From assembly GCA_963930655.1 (NCBI GenBank), contig OZ005612.1, forward strand, positions 4,221,001 to 4,285,000: a stretch of DNA of 64,000 bases, in the 5' to 3' direction. The notes under the pieces are model-generated. The model saw nothing but the letters and a program-made list of their open reading frames with translations, was not told where the DNA came from and did no database searches. Made by a program: the position numbers and the translations under genes. The stretch is from Myrica gale. Its lineage: Eukaryota; Streptophyta; Magnoliopsida; Fagales; Myricaceae. Shown in pieces: positions 21,901-36,900 of this stretch (position 1 is the first letter of the stretch; each line of letters opens with the position of its first letter).

Positions 21901-24900
21901 TCCTGTACGAAACCTCATTTTTTTATAAATATTTTATGCACTTGTACGCAACAATTTTCAAGCCAGCCTGATCTTGTAACTTACATAAACAATATAATAA
22001 ACATAACAACCTAATGTAGTTTTGAAGGTGGACCACGATGACATTAACATAAAGTAAAAGAGAATTGATTGGTCAAAAGACTACCAAAACTCAAGAGTAG
22101 TAGTGACCAGCACTTTAAAAGGATTAGAATGCAACAACACAATCAATGGATAAACCATACAAGCATTCTCCTAAATAAAATTGCAAAATTATAATTATTG
22201 CAACAGATAAAAACTCGAGATGCCTCACCTCATCAACCCTGACATTATATATTTGAATAGAAGAATCTTCCATCCCTACCGCAATTATATTATTATCTTG
22301 AGGGTGGAATGCCAAAAAAGTTGCTGCAGGGGGTGGGGGCATAAATGTTGTCATGACCTGAAAGGCAGTTACCAGGTTAATGTAGTCAATGTGGACTTTC
22401 ATCAACTTAGTTGCATATGAACCACCTAAACTAGAAATTAGTGAGGAAGAAAAAAGAAGTGCAAATTTTCCAATCAGGAAACAAGCAAGAGCAGCAGTAA
22501 CAAACCTTAAATGTCATCATATTGAATAGAGAGATCTTCCCGCCAGATGCAGACATGACATAAGAGTCGTTTTTAGATAAAGCAATACATGCAGAAGACT
22601 CTTCAGCAGGTTTACTGTCGTTTACATCGTTACTCATAAGAGTTCCATTCGGAGGCTGCCACAACTGTGGCACAACATATGCAGTAGCCTGAATATTTCA
22701 AGGTGAAGAGGTATAAGAACACCACAAACATATGAGGAAGAAAATTGCATAGATAGAAACCTAACCTTTCCCAGTGGATTCCTTTCACTGCGTTGCCATT
22801 TCCAAAGTTTGTGAACAGCATTGGATGCAAGGGCCAGTAGAGCGACGCCATTGTTAGTGTAGATCAGCCGCACAACCTGCAATTTGTGATTCATTCTGTG
22901 TTAATTTAGCAACATAGGAACAACAATGGAAACAAGTGTGTTCTTCCACATATCCCAATCAGTTTATTTATTAATTTTTTTGATAAGTAAGGCAATTTTA
23001 TTGAAAGAAAAAGGAATAGAAGGAACAGTACAAAGGACTATACTGAGACCTCTAGACCAAACAAGCAAGAAAACTAATGAAATCTAGAAACTCCGAAAAG
23101 GGAGAACCCAACATGGCATTCACCCACAGGAACAAGGACTGCAAAAAATTTCCCCTCAGACCCTCCATGGACACAGCCACACCCTCAAAACATCCCAATC
23201 AGTTTATATCATAAATATTAAAACCCAAATGAGGGAATATGGATTTTGCATCACTGTTGTCTATATATGACTAAGTTCACAACTTCTTTTGTAACACTTA
23301 TCTGTAATATAGAACAATTATGTTCACATTTATAATGCATAGAAAGTGCACCATTGCCAAACGTGCAAGTATGCAAGTCCTGCTTTGTCTTCCCCGACTG
23401 AAGTTAATGAGTTTCAAAAAGAGATTTGCCCACAAATCTATTTCATTAAAGGCTCTCCTTACCAATTAATGACAAATTTAAATTTGGAAACAGAATCAAT
23501 GAGATCTGATCCCACAAGAATAATTATTATCATAAGAAGTTAGTGCTAAAAAAGTCAATGTCAAAACCATATTAAACTCAGCTGCTCAAACTCAATTGTA
23601 TATTTTTCTAGGCCGAAAGATTTGATTGGATATTGTGTTTGTAAAGTCAAACCAAGGAAAACTCCTTGCTAGCCATACAAAATGAATGAGAACGTCCAAG
23701 GCACAATGCTGTGTCAAAAGCCAATTACTATTTCCAAAGAAGGGCAGAACTTTGTCTGCATTTCGTAGTATTAGCGGATAAGCCTAAAATCATTACACGT
23801 GGATGAAATTTCATTGCAGATTACAAACTACGTGTTACGAGAAAATATCTTGACCAGTTTTCAGAAGTATCAATCAACATTTTGTTGTATAACTGGTACT
23901 AATAGTATTGACTTATACGATATCAACACAGTGCATGTCAAATCTACCAGCAGAAGCACCTTAAATTACTTCTATCCACATATAACCAGAGCCTACCCAA
24001 AACCCCGGATTTTTTTTTTTGATAAGTTAAACTTTATTAAAGAAAAAGAAAGTTGACAGTACAAGAGATTATACTGACAGCAACTAGAGCATACAAGTTA
24101 AAAAACTTAGAAAATCCAGAAAACCCACAAAAGGACACCCTAATACCGAATTAGCCCACAAAAAATGAGAATGCAACATAGATCCCCCCAAACTATCCAA
24201 AGACAAAGCCCCATCCTCAAAACATCTCTCATTCCTTTCCCTCCACAAACACCACCAAATGCAAGCCGGGATCATCTACCAAACAGCCAAAGCGATCGGA
24301 TCCTCAAACTTCCTTCTCCAACAATACAACACATCCCCCAAATGGAAGGGTTAAATAGAATGATAATGGAAGCCTAGACATGATTGGAAAGATTGTCTAA
24401 AAAGCATTCTTTATTTTCCAATTGGTTGAAAGGACAATTGAAATAACTTCTTGACATAATGAAATAAATAGTGTTTTCTAAAGTAGGAATGACTCTTTAG
24501 CATAGAATAGAATATTTAGCATTTATGCAGCAGTATATCCAATCAGCCCAGAAGTAGGAACGTTTCATCAAGCATCTTCACAGTACACAATTTAACTCAT
24601 TTCGTTTTTCAACACCAGTTTCCAAATGTTTTTAGCACTTCGTTAAGATCCTTCTATTATCATTCTGAATATCACTGTATCAGCTGATATTACGGTTGTA
24701 CTAAGCCCCACAGTTATCATGCCTAAATCATAAACCAATACCGTAGGATATGTTCTTCTCTATTTGGTGCTTTAGAAAGGTCGACTTCTGGGTACCAAAG
24801 CGACTGCCATTCAGTCTGTAAAATGATTGGCTTAGTGGTGGAGCCATAAGTTTTTAGTCATTTTCTGGAGGAGGAGGAGGGGTGAATAGAGGAGCTTCAA

Positions 24901-27900
24901 CCTCTGAACATTGACGGCTTTGCCTTGCATTTCCAGGCCCACTATTCCATTATTTAAGATGCTTCATAATTTCAGGTTCTAACTAAGAGGTGAACTTAAT
25001 TATAAAAAAAAATTAATGTCCATATTTCCTCTCGTCTCTAGGGAAGAAAAGTCAATTTCCAGAAAAGAAGAGAACTGTGATAAAACACTCCTCTAGGGCA
25101 TTACCCACCTGAAGCAACATGGAATAGCTGAACTTAAGCATCCTAAGGCAAACTTTTTTTTGATAAGTAACCAATCTCATTAGAAAAAAGTGAGAACAGT
25201 ACAAAGTGCTATACCGAAATCACTTAATCTAAACAAACCAAAAAACTAAGAAAATCATTAAAATCAACAAAAGGACAGCCAAGCACCACATTAGCCCAAC
25301 TAAATAGGGAAAGTAACACAAGTTCTTGCATCTTCACCAAAGACAATGAACAATTCTCAAAACATCTACTATTCCGTTCCCTCCAAAGACACCACCAAAT
25401 GCATGAAGGAATCATTCTCCAAATAACCTTGGCAATCGGATTGGACAACCTCCTACTCCAACTCCACAACACTCCCGAAACCTTCTCCAGCATTACCCAC
25501 TGAAAATTTGTAATGCCCAGCACATGATTCCAAATTCCCCTCGAGAACGGACAATGGAGGAGCACGTGGTCAACCGACTCCCCATTATCACGACAAAGAT
25601 AGCACCAATCTGCAATATAGATACCTTTCCTCCGAAGATTATCCGACGTAAGAATCTTCCCATGCGTAGCCTCCCACACAAATAAAGACACCTTCAAAGG
25701 GCACTTTGTCTTCCAAACTCCTTTCCAAGGGAAATTAACTCTGCTCCTACTGACAACGGAAGAGTACATAGACTTAACTGTAAAAGAACCATTTTTTGAG
25801 CCAGTCCATGCCATCTTATCCTCCTCCCCTCTCCGAATCGCTGACCCATACAACTTGGAGAAAAACACGGAGAAATCCTCCAACTCCCAATCATTAGCTG
25901 ATCTAACAAAGGTAACATTCCATGCAACTATACCATCATTCACCGCCACATAATCCGCCACCGTAGCCTCCTTATTAAGAGCCAAAGAATAGACCACCGG
26001 AAAAGCCAAAGACAAAGGAATATCTCCACACCAAACGTCTTGCCAAAAACTAACCCTAACACCACTCCCCACCACATACTTGAGAGACTTACTGAAGGCC
26101 GCCCACCCTTTGGAAATGAATCTCCAAAGGCTAACACCATACGGTCCCCGGAGAGAACGAGATCTCTAATCACCCACACAGCTCCCATATTTCGCAGCAA
26201 TGACAAGCCGCCAAAGCCTCTCTCTCTCATGAGCAAAACGTCACAGCCACTTACTCAACAAAGCCTTATTAAACATGGATAAACTGCGGATCCCCAAACC
26301 CCCATCATGATGGGGAGAGCACACCAGCTCCCACCTCACAAGATGAAACTTATGCAGTCTCATCGCTGCCCCATAGGAAATCTCTCTGAATCTTTTCCAA
26401 TCGATTAGCCACTGCAACCGGTATAGGGAATAAAGAAAGGAAATAAGTCGAGAGGCTTGAAAGAGTAGATTTAATGAGGGTAAGCCTACCCCCCTTAGAG
26501 AGATACATCCTCTTCCACCCCGCAAGTCTTCTTTCCATCCGTTCAATGATCTCGTCCCAAATTTGAACACACTTGAAGCTTGCCCCCAACGGAAGACCCA
26601 AGTATTTGAAGGGAAGAGAGGACACCCCACATGGCAAAATTCCCGCCAATTCCTGAACATTATCAACACTACCAATAGGAATAACTTCGGACTTCGACAA
26701 ATTGATTCGAAGGCCAGAAACAGCCTCAAAACACAGAAGAAGGCATCTAATACTCCTGAACTGGCGGGCATCCGCACCACATAGAACCAAAGTATCATCT
26801 GCGAAAAGCAAATGAGATATGCACACGCTTCCCCCTGAACCCCCTCCAACCATAAACCCCTCTAAACTTCCATGGTCGACCACTCTCCCCAACATACGGC
26901 TAAAAGCTTCCATGACAATAACAAACAAAAGGGGAGAGAGGGGGTCCCCTTGCCGTAAACCACGGGAGCTACCGAAAAAACCCTTCGGACAACCATTAAC
27001 CATCACAGAAAACCTCACTGTCGATATGCAAAAATAGATCCACCTACACCATTTTTCATTGAAACCACATCTGCGGAGAAGATACATAAGGAACTTCCAA
27101 TTAACATGATCATATGCTTTCTGCACATCCAACTTACAAAGCATTCCCGGCACCCCAGATCTCATCCGCGAATCGATACATTCATTAGCAATGAGCACCG
27201 AGTCCAGAATCTGTCTTCCCCCTACAAAAGCATTCTGAGAGGGTGAAATAATCTTATCAAGGACAAGCTTCAGCCTATTAGCCAACACCTTGGCTAAGAT
27301 CTTGTAAATGCCCCCCACCAAACTGATAGGGCGAAAATCCTTAAGATCGACCGCCCCCGGCTTCTTAGGAATGAGGACAATAAAAGAAGAATTCAGGCTC
27401 CGAACAAACCTCTCTTCCTTAGCAAACTCATTAAACATTGTCATAACATCCATCTTAATAATCCCCCAGCAAGCTTGAAAGAAAGCCAATGAGAACCCAT
27501 CCGGGCCAGGAGCCTTGTCTCCATTGAGACTATGAACCACCCTAGTCACCTCCTCCTCATCAAAAGGTCTCTCGATCCACTCCGCGTCAACCTCCGAAAT
27601 CCTCTCAAACTCCAACCCATCCAACGAGGGCCTCCACGCAAAGGGTTCTTCATATAAAGAAGAGTAAAAATCAACGATCTCCGCAGAGATCCCTGCTGGA
27701 TCCTCCACAACTTCCCCCTCCACCTCTAATCTTGAAATCAAATTCGCCCTTCTATTAGAGTTTGTCACTCTATGAAAGAACTTAGTACACCGATCGCCCT
27801 CCTTGAGCCAAAGAGCTCTAGACTTCTGCCTCCAACACGTCTCCTCCATAGAAATTAAATTTTCCAGGTCCCTAGAAACCTCCAACCTCCGCACCCTACC

Positions 27901-30900
27901 CGCCTCATCTATAGTGCCTCCCTCATCCGCTCCATCCAGCATATCAAGCTCAACCAGAAGATTCGACTTCCTAACCCCCAAGTCACCAAACACCTCCCGA
28001 TTCCACACCTTAAGATTTCGCTTCAAGGCCCCCAACTTCGAAAACAGAACAAAGCTCGGGGAACCAATAAAATGGAATCCCTCCCACCACTCCTTAACCA
28101 AATCCACAAACCCTTCCTCTTTAAGCCACATATTTTCGAAACGGAACGGCTTCCTCGAACCCACAAAACTTCCACTTTCCAACAAGATTGGGAAGTGGTC
28201 AGAAAGCATACGGGGCAGTACCTTTGCGGGTGCTTAATTACTGATATCATCCCTGTGGTATTGACATTTAACAAATTAGTCCCTGGGGTACAACTTTGAA
28301 CATGAAGATCCCCGCGGTCTGTTTTGGATCTAATCTAATTTTGGAATATTTAAGGTGATGGAAATTTAAAAGGAGTACAAGAATTGATAGGTATATCATG
28401 AACCAGTAAAAATAACAGCTTTGTGATCGCAAATGGAGGAAATAAGATTTTATCCATCGTGACCACTTCATAGCACCCCCAAGGGAGAAATAGAAGAAAA
28501 AGAAATAACAATTCTGTAAATATCAAATTCACCTAGTGGTTTAGATCAAATTTTCTCACTTGTACTAGTAAGCTAAATAAAGCTTTTATGTTTTGGCTAG
28601 TAATAGTTATGTGGTTACTTCATATAAATTCCGATAAGAACTAATTAATTCTAAGAGCTCTCACTAATAATCAAGGCTTAATTACTACTACAATCCATGT
28701 GATATTGACTTTTAACAAATCAGCACCTAAGGTACAACTTTGAACTAGAAGGTCCCTGTGGTCCATATTTCATACATATAGGTCCTTTTGTCCACCAAAA
28801 ATTAGCCAATTAACAGAAGACTGACATGGGTTAGAGGTTGAGATATCAATTTTCGGGGTCGGATAGCCTATCCTGAACCCTGTTCCCGTTACTGAGCTAA
28901 CTTTTGATAGACAAAAAAATATGTATGTCTAAAAAACAGACCGCGGGGATCTTCATGTTCAAAGTTGTACCCCAGGGACTAATTTGTTAAATGTCAATAC
29001 CACAGGGATGGTATCAGTAATTAAGCCAATAATCAAACAGTCTTCGAGAAAACGCAGTTCAAACAAAAGAGATCATTACATTAAATAGAAACACTATTTT
29101 TTCTGGAAAAAAAAAAGTAGAAGCTTTCCTCGAGGTTGCTGCTGTACTTACTCAGAACAAGGGTTATAGAGTAATGAAGACAGAACAACCAGAGAGCGAA
29201 GTGGTACTGTAATGTGAGGGATATAAAACTTAATTCAAGTTGTCGGTGCCTGAGAAAAAAAAAACCTACAAGTGGTTTGGGAGACATGTATGGCAAAAAA
29301 AAAGTAGGATGCATAAAGTGGCGCTAGGAAGCTTGTGTGTGAGTTGGGGGGGAGGGGAAACATGTGTACCATGCAACCAATCAAAATATTAATTGAAGAT
29401 ATAAACCACATATAAAAGAGTTCCCCTATGTCAGCCTCTAATTAGGATTACCCATACCCTCTAATTAGGATTACTCGACATATGGGCTACATGTGTGAGC
29501 CTGTGGAAAATGATACCTTTGTGCATTTGGTGGAGCTTGTGGAGGGAGAGGAATGATAGATACTTCGAAGATTCGGAGTTGTCCCTAGAGCATTTGAAGG
29601 GCAAGATGTTGCAGACTTTGTTTTTGTGGGCTAATGTTGTGTTGGGGTCTCCTTTTATGATTTTATCAGTTTTCTCGCTTGTTTACTGTAGATGATTCAG
29701 TATAGCTCCTTAACTGTTCTATCACCTTTTTATTTTAAAAAAGCTTTTCCTACCTTTAAATAGTAATTTTTAAATAGTAACGGTAACTACCTTTAAATAG
29801 TAATTTAAATGTGTGAGCCTGGTTCTTAAATCTGGAAACGGTAACTACCTTTAAATAGTAATTTTTTCCTCCCATGAAGACACCACATCCAGGGTCATTT
29901 CTGGAGAAAAGGCATCTCCATAAAGTAGAAGAATGTGCTTCCACCACACATTAGAATGTTTCTGCGCCAACTTAAGTGCCACCAGTTTTATTTAGCAAAG
30001 ACTAGAATTCTTCTACATTTTAGCTCCCCCACTAATGTCTCTATATACTCCCTCTACTTAAAATATTTTTACTTAGAAAAAAGCACAGATTTTAGAGGCG
30101 ATAGTTGCTAATTTCGTTTCTTTAACATGTAAACACTAGAAGGAAGAATGGCCTTTTGGGGAAAACTAACAATCTGACTTTTGAAAAAGGACAAATTATT
30201 GGACAACCCCAAAAGGAAAGTACAGTTATTATGGATATGATTATACAGATACCTTTCTAACAATATAACAATAACAGGTATCCATTTTATGACATCTCTC
30301 AATAACTTACCCTCTAAAGTCCAAAGTCCTATAATCCTCTGAAATCATCTACCCTTCCCTTCCATCTCTTATGGTATGACTTCATGAACCCTCTCATATT
30401 TAGCGAGTTGATTACTAATCACACCAGTTAGATATTTGGTATACCAACATGAAATATCCTGTGCTTCATGGTTGGAGGGAATGGATTGACAGTTCGTTGG
30501 GCACTATGTAGTTTGATAGACTGCAATCAATTGACGATACAAGCATTTATTAGGACTAAGATACCACAAACAGGCACACCCAAGGCTTTCAACAAACGAC
30601 TTCACCAATTGACAAGAATCAATACACCCGAGTTTCCTTCCATGACATGTCCAATGTACTAATGGATGTAGTTGACTTATCAAATGAAGTGCATTAATCA
30701 TCATACAACAAAAAGCTATGCACTAAATATATTTCCTATACCAGATAGCAACAGAACTATGATTGATAAATTAAAATGACTTCTATTGAAAAAACAAAAA
30801 CAAAAACCATCAATTCAACCACAAGCTTTCCTTCCCAATGTAAAGCAAGTTATATTAGGTAACTTGTAATCAATCACGTTCTCAAACCACCTACCTTGCC

Positions 30901-33900
30901 TGCTGTCATGGAGTCGGGCAAGGGCAATCGGAGTATCTTGAGTTGAGATGTGTCCACAATATCAGACATTTTCCAGTTCAATATCTTGTCTACATCACCT
31001 GAGATCCGCGGTTTAACATCAAGAAGCCTGCTGCTGTCCATGGTACCCTGCAGTAATGCCCCATTAAAACTTCGAATATACATGGCACACAAATCACATG
31101 CAACAAGAACCGTAGACTTACAAGACTACCAATGGATACAGCAGCAGGGGTTCTATCTGGACGTTCAACTACTGGAGCGGCAGAAGGAGAAACATTTGCA
31201 AATGGACCTAAAGAGGTACCAAGCAGAGGCTGCAATAAAGAGAGGGGTGTTTACGAGATTGACTTAACAAATCTCCATAGCAATATATGAAAGTAAGGTT
31301 ATGACGAAATTGTGCAAGTATTTGGAAACAAATGAAAAAGGAGATAACACTAGATTTTTTGTCAAAAAAAGCAGTTACATTGGCAAATTCACTCAACACT
31401 CATTATATTGATATCCCTACCTAAAGGCACAGAAAATACGAAGGGATAAACACACCACCTTCACCACAGAAGGTATAACTCTACTGGTATAGGCCTCCCT
31501 AGAAGGATTGTCAATGAAACCATGCTTAGGGAAGGGAATATATCAAAGATCCAACAGATTGCCATGACATGTGCTTTGAGTGAAAGCCGCACACACTCAT
31601 ATCTCATATAGTCTACCGACCATTCCTCCACAATTCAAATTCCAGTGGACAGATAACAGAATAGAACTGTATTTTCCATTAATTATCATTACATGTGAGT
31701 GGGCTAAGTTCTAAGTGACAAGAAGTTTCCGAGGACAGAGCTCATATCTACAAGACTCATTAGATTAGTCTAAAAAAATATCATCGACTTCGTATCATAG
31801 ATAAGAGGATCCCACAGCTCCAGCAAAGCAATCACCAGGGACAATTCTTTTTTTCCCTTCAACGATAGATGGCATAGCTCCTCACTTTAACCGTACAATT
31901 ACCATTTCACAGGAAAATGAAAAACTCCTCTTATTTAAGCATCCATTCTTTCAGAAACAACTATAGTCAGGAATTGAAAAAAATAAATTTGTATTCCTTG
32001 GCAAAACTTGATCAGCATCAAATAATATTGCCTCCCAAATTTCGTATGGTACTACAACAGCAACAGAAACTGGGTTTTTATCTTTAAAACCAAATTGCAA
32101 AATGAAAGTGATGATTCATGGACTGGTGTTACAAAGCCCATGACAGTAATCAATGAGGACAATTTTTCCTTATTTACACCCTGTGGTGAACTCCAAACTC
32201 TTTATCAATGAAATCAACATATTGACTCTGTAGAGGAAATCCCCATCCTTCAACAGGGTAACAAAGGCACCATCTGAATAGCTATCCAAGAATAGTTTAA
32301 TCTGATAAGTTTTTGTTAATTAACAGATCTACCAGGATTCACAAAAGAGACAGCTCAAAGTGGTATTTTGTTCCACCCATAACCTAAACTAGTGTAAACT
32401 ACAGAATAATATTTTCTCGAAGTGCAGGCTTTTCTTTTTAGACTTCTATCTTTAAGCAGTGCCGACTAGCACATCACACATGTAAAAGTCTAAGGCTTTT
32501 CCTTATCAAATTATTCCGGACGAGGCTAGATGAAATTGCGCCGATATACTGCATATAACCCAAAAAACTGAAGCACAGGACCACCTTAGAATTAGTGGCT
32601 TCAGAAGGGCCTCGATTTTTATCAGTAGCCCGGGGCTCCAACATCCTTAATAAGTGAACACCATCATTGTTGGATAAAATCTTGACACCATTGTCATTCG
32701 TTGTGATTGCCAACAATGATCCCTCCTTGTTGAATCTCAGTCTAGAGCTAGCCTGCAAAGAGAAGAATGGAATCAACTCTGACTTCACCCTTGAACTCGA
32801 ATATCAGTCGTTAAATGAAAAGGAAGCAAAACTAACAGGCAATCCACCATCTGCATCAACAGCTACCAACATGTTCATATTGTCCATATCCCAGAACTTG
32901 ATTTGGAAGTCATCACCAGCAGCTAAGAACCGGTTCCGAGTTGTGTCAAACTGGACAACACCTAGGGAGCGCTTCCTGAAACCAGAGTATGTCCGTTTTA
33001 TAGCTCCTTCACTCTCATTCCACTCAACTAGATGTGATTCGCCTTCTTTACTTGTTCCACACGAGAAGAGCCTGCCCCGAAAAAAATGGAAGCATGCTTA
33101 ACATTATTATCTCACTGATAACACTAGTTCCGCTTTATGCCTTCAGATAGATGTAAATATAGAGAATTGGGGTGCATAACTAATACAGAAAGATGTTTAA
33201 ACAAATACGAGCACCTATAATCTCTCCAACAGGGAATCTTTACCTGGTTCCATCTGCACTATATGCCATCATGGTGCACCATAGTCCTGGAGCATCATAA
33301 TCCACTCTAGATCTCGAGCAATCATACAGCCAAGCTTTGATCTTCCCATCAATAGCGGTAGAGAAAATAAACTACACATAAGGACAAAAGAGTTGGAAAA
33401 TCAACCGCGCGGAAGATAAAGTCAGTTCGAAAAGATAAGATTTGTCAAGACTGGAAGCTATCAGATCTTTCTAGCTGCCCGAGTTCAACAGAGAAAGATG
33501 TTGCACTGTCAGCACACGTCAACCAAAAACAATGCTAACCACATTGAAAGATAATAATCAACTTCCAGAAGAAATTACTTGGATATTTTCTTTGTAATGG
33601 GGACAGATTGAATACACAGGAGCTTCATGGCCTTCAAAAGTGTATAGCCTGCGTCCGGTTACAGCATCCCATACCTGTCATATGGAATACTAATGAGGAC
33701 ACTAAACTTTCCTTTTTGTAGGAGACCTCAAGATCTTAGACAATACCTTAATCATCTTGTCATCACCGCATGAGACAATACACAGTTGCTTGTTGGGATT
33801 AGCAAACGCAATGTCATTGACCCCACCAACATGAGCATCAATCTAAAAGTAGGATAATCAACTACCAGCACCTTGCAATTTCCATGGGAGAGCATAATAT

Positions 33901-36900
33901 CTAGGTAGAGGGCTTACCTCAAACTGCTGTCTTAGTCCTCCAGTTGGATTGTATGTATATATTTGAACAATATGTTTCGAAAATGCAACTCCTAAACCAT
34001 GCAGAACATAAAATTTAAGGCACAAAAACATGTTAAGGATATAATTTAGTCATGCACAACAAAGTTACTACATACCAAGCATAAGTCCCTCTGGCCCCCA
34101 AACACACCGATTCACCGATGTAGCAGCATCATTGAGCAATGCTGTCTGGTAGCATATTTAAGATTAAACGGAAGGAAAATCACTTGCAAATTATTATGCT
34201 GAATACTAAGGCGGTGCTAACTTGCCTGGTGCTAAAATCACTACATTATTGCACCAGAGGAGTTCAACATAGTGTTTGGTTATAAAATTTTAGTAAAATT
34301 TTGTTAAAATTTTATGGTGTTAAAAAAGAGGTGTATTGGAATTGGTGAATGAGTGATAAAAGTAAAGGTAAAATTTTGAAGTGTGTTTGATAAAAGTAAA
34401 ATTTTGTTAAAATTTTACTTCACAAACGCTATTAAAAAAAAATTCACTAGTACTGAAAAGTTCACATAAATTTAGGCCTGTCCTTTTTTGTCAACCTTGA
34501 CCAGAACAAACTTTAAGTGCAATTTGGAGTCTAATTATGCTCCATCAAAATTGTAACAAATGATACCTGCAACGGCATGGAAGCAGCTGAGATATCCCAA
34601 ACCTTGAAAGGCTTATGTGCCAACCTTTCCTGGGACCCAACTTCCCAAAGGCTAATGTCACCAACATTTGTCCCAACTGCAGAGAAATAGAAAAAGTTGC
34701 TACACGATCACAAAAATATGTGGTGAAGAGCAAAAAAGAATCTAGTATGGACCTAGAAGAACGGTTTGTTGCTGTGGATGAAAGTCCATGCTCATGACAT
34801 TAGATCCTTGATTGAGAGTTCGCACAACAGCTTTAGGAAGGTTATCTTGTGAACAGACGGTCGCAGTATGCATCACACCAGAAAAGGACACCTATAGAGA
34901 CCAGATATAAGCATCTACTTCCCATAAGCAAAAAGAGGACCATAAAAAAGATGCCCCTACAAGAAGGTTAAGCAGTTCTCGATATAGCTTAAAAGCCTGA
35001 AAATGGGGCATCGGAAGAAACTGTCTTATTCATCCACACCTCATCAGGCTGGCCAGTGCGAATACGCTTCAAGTGCTCAGAATCAGCAGATTGATAATCC
35101 ATTCCAGTTACACCAGTTGGAGTTCTTGGGTGTTTCAAGAATGCAGCTGTATAGATCAGAAAGTAATCACTAAAAGAAAGTAATTCTTCAGCCATTGTCA
35201 GTGGAGAGCTGAAAGCACTAAGAAACGTCACAAACATCCTCACCCGCAGTTGAGGGCTGCACAAGACCAGGTGTGCCAGCTACTACAGCAGCATGAGGTA
35301 AAGAAGGATTGGTGCTTGACATCCACCCAGCAATAGCACCGGGAGATGGGGAAACAACAGGCTGAAAAGGCTGCACATAACAAGCATTGCCATAATTATG
35401 CTAGAATACTACTATTTTTCCTCCCTTTCTTTTGGCAAGTAAACAGATGGAATATACTTACACCAGGGGCACCAATAGGGGGGAATGCTCCAGACTTAGG
35501 AATTGGCCCCATCAGGGGGCCGTTTGTGGGAGGAGGACGAGCTCCATTAGCAGTTGGACTGCAAGAATGATCCATGAAGAGTGTTTTAATGTCAGGGTTT
35601 GGGCGAGGATTCTTGCAAAGCTGATGCTGCCAGTTTAAACTGAAAATATCAAAGAGAGCAATGAGTCTATGTGAAATAACATCAGGGCAAATCAAGGCAC
35701 AACTCTTCCTGTGAATTAATTTTCTTGGAACAACCAGCTGGAAACAAAACAAAAGTGCTCACATACACGGCATGCAGACACATACGTGCGCACACATATT
35801 TAGACATATAAGAGGAAACCCAACCACAAAATACTCAAACACACGCGCGCACACAATTAAGAGGAAACCCAATACAGAGATAATCAAGTCTACTCCTGAA
35901 AACACCAGATAATAACCAGAACTTGAAAATGACTCCACGACCACATACTTAACCTTATATATAAATTAGGGAAGATGTAGGAATAACCTCTGGTTAATCA
36001 AGGTTCTTAGTCGTGAACTTTTGAAGGACGGGAACCCAAGCTTATCACGAAACAGTGGGTTTGCTTCAATTAGCTTTTTGAGTTCTATAAGCATGATGTT
36101 TCTAGCTGATTTTGTGTCTCCATACTTGGAAAGCTGCTCATTTTGCCTGATGACAAAAAAGAAACAGGACATTCATTAGCACAAATCATAAGGCTGACCA
36201 TTCAATTAACAGAGAAGAAAGGGTAGAAACCTAAAGTTTTCAAGAGTAAGTAATTGAGTAATCTCCTTGAAAAGTTCCTCATTAAAGGACGCAAAAACTT
36301 TAAGGTCTTTCACAAGAATCTCAACGGCCTTTGCTCGATCCTGCCTGAGGGGAAAAGAGGAAAATTTTAATTTGAACAATGCTTTGCTAAATGAAAAACA
36401 GTTATGATTTCAAAGAATTTTGAAATGCATAAGCAGATGTTGACAGCACTAATGTCAAATACTCACCTATCAAGAGCTTCCAAGTATTTCTGCTTCCTAA
36501 TCTCAAAGAAAATCTTCATCGAATATCTGTTGTCTTCCACCTTCGTGAAGCCAGATAGATAGCGCTCAACTTCATCCCATTCCCCTGCCTGGACCTGATC
36601 GTCGAAATGTTTCATATTGAAGAAAAGGCCAGACTCTTGCTCTAACCTAAAAGTTCAGAAACCTGTTACAAGCCTATACATAAAAGACAGAGCATTTTGA
36701 ATCTGTGCAATCCAAATATTTCTCAGCGCTCTATTTTGCTGCCTGAGAAGAGAAAGGAAAGTAAAAGAAGCTAATGTCACTTGAACCGAGCTCCATGCAA
36801 ATTTGTCTTTAACACACAAGAGTACTCATAAAATAACAACAATCAGTCGATGAGATTACATCCAGACCCCGTTATACTAATTTTGGCTTATTTTAGCAAC

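Noticed and set aside
24165..24377. Plus-strand ORF of 70 codons
   Set aside because: It is antisense to a LINE fragment, and the minus-strand frame matches the LINE C-terminus.
27803..28237. Plus-strand ORF of 144 codons
   Set aside because: It is the antisense of the LINE reverse-transcriptase ORF, with no sign of independent coding.
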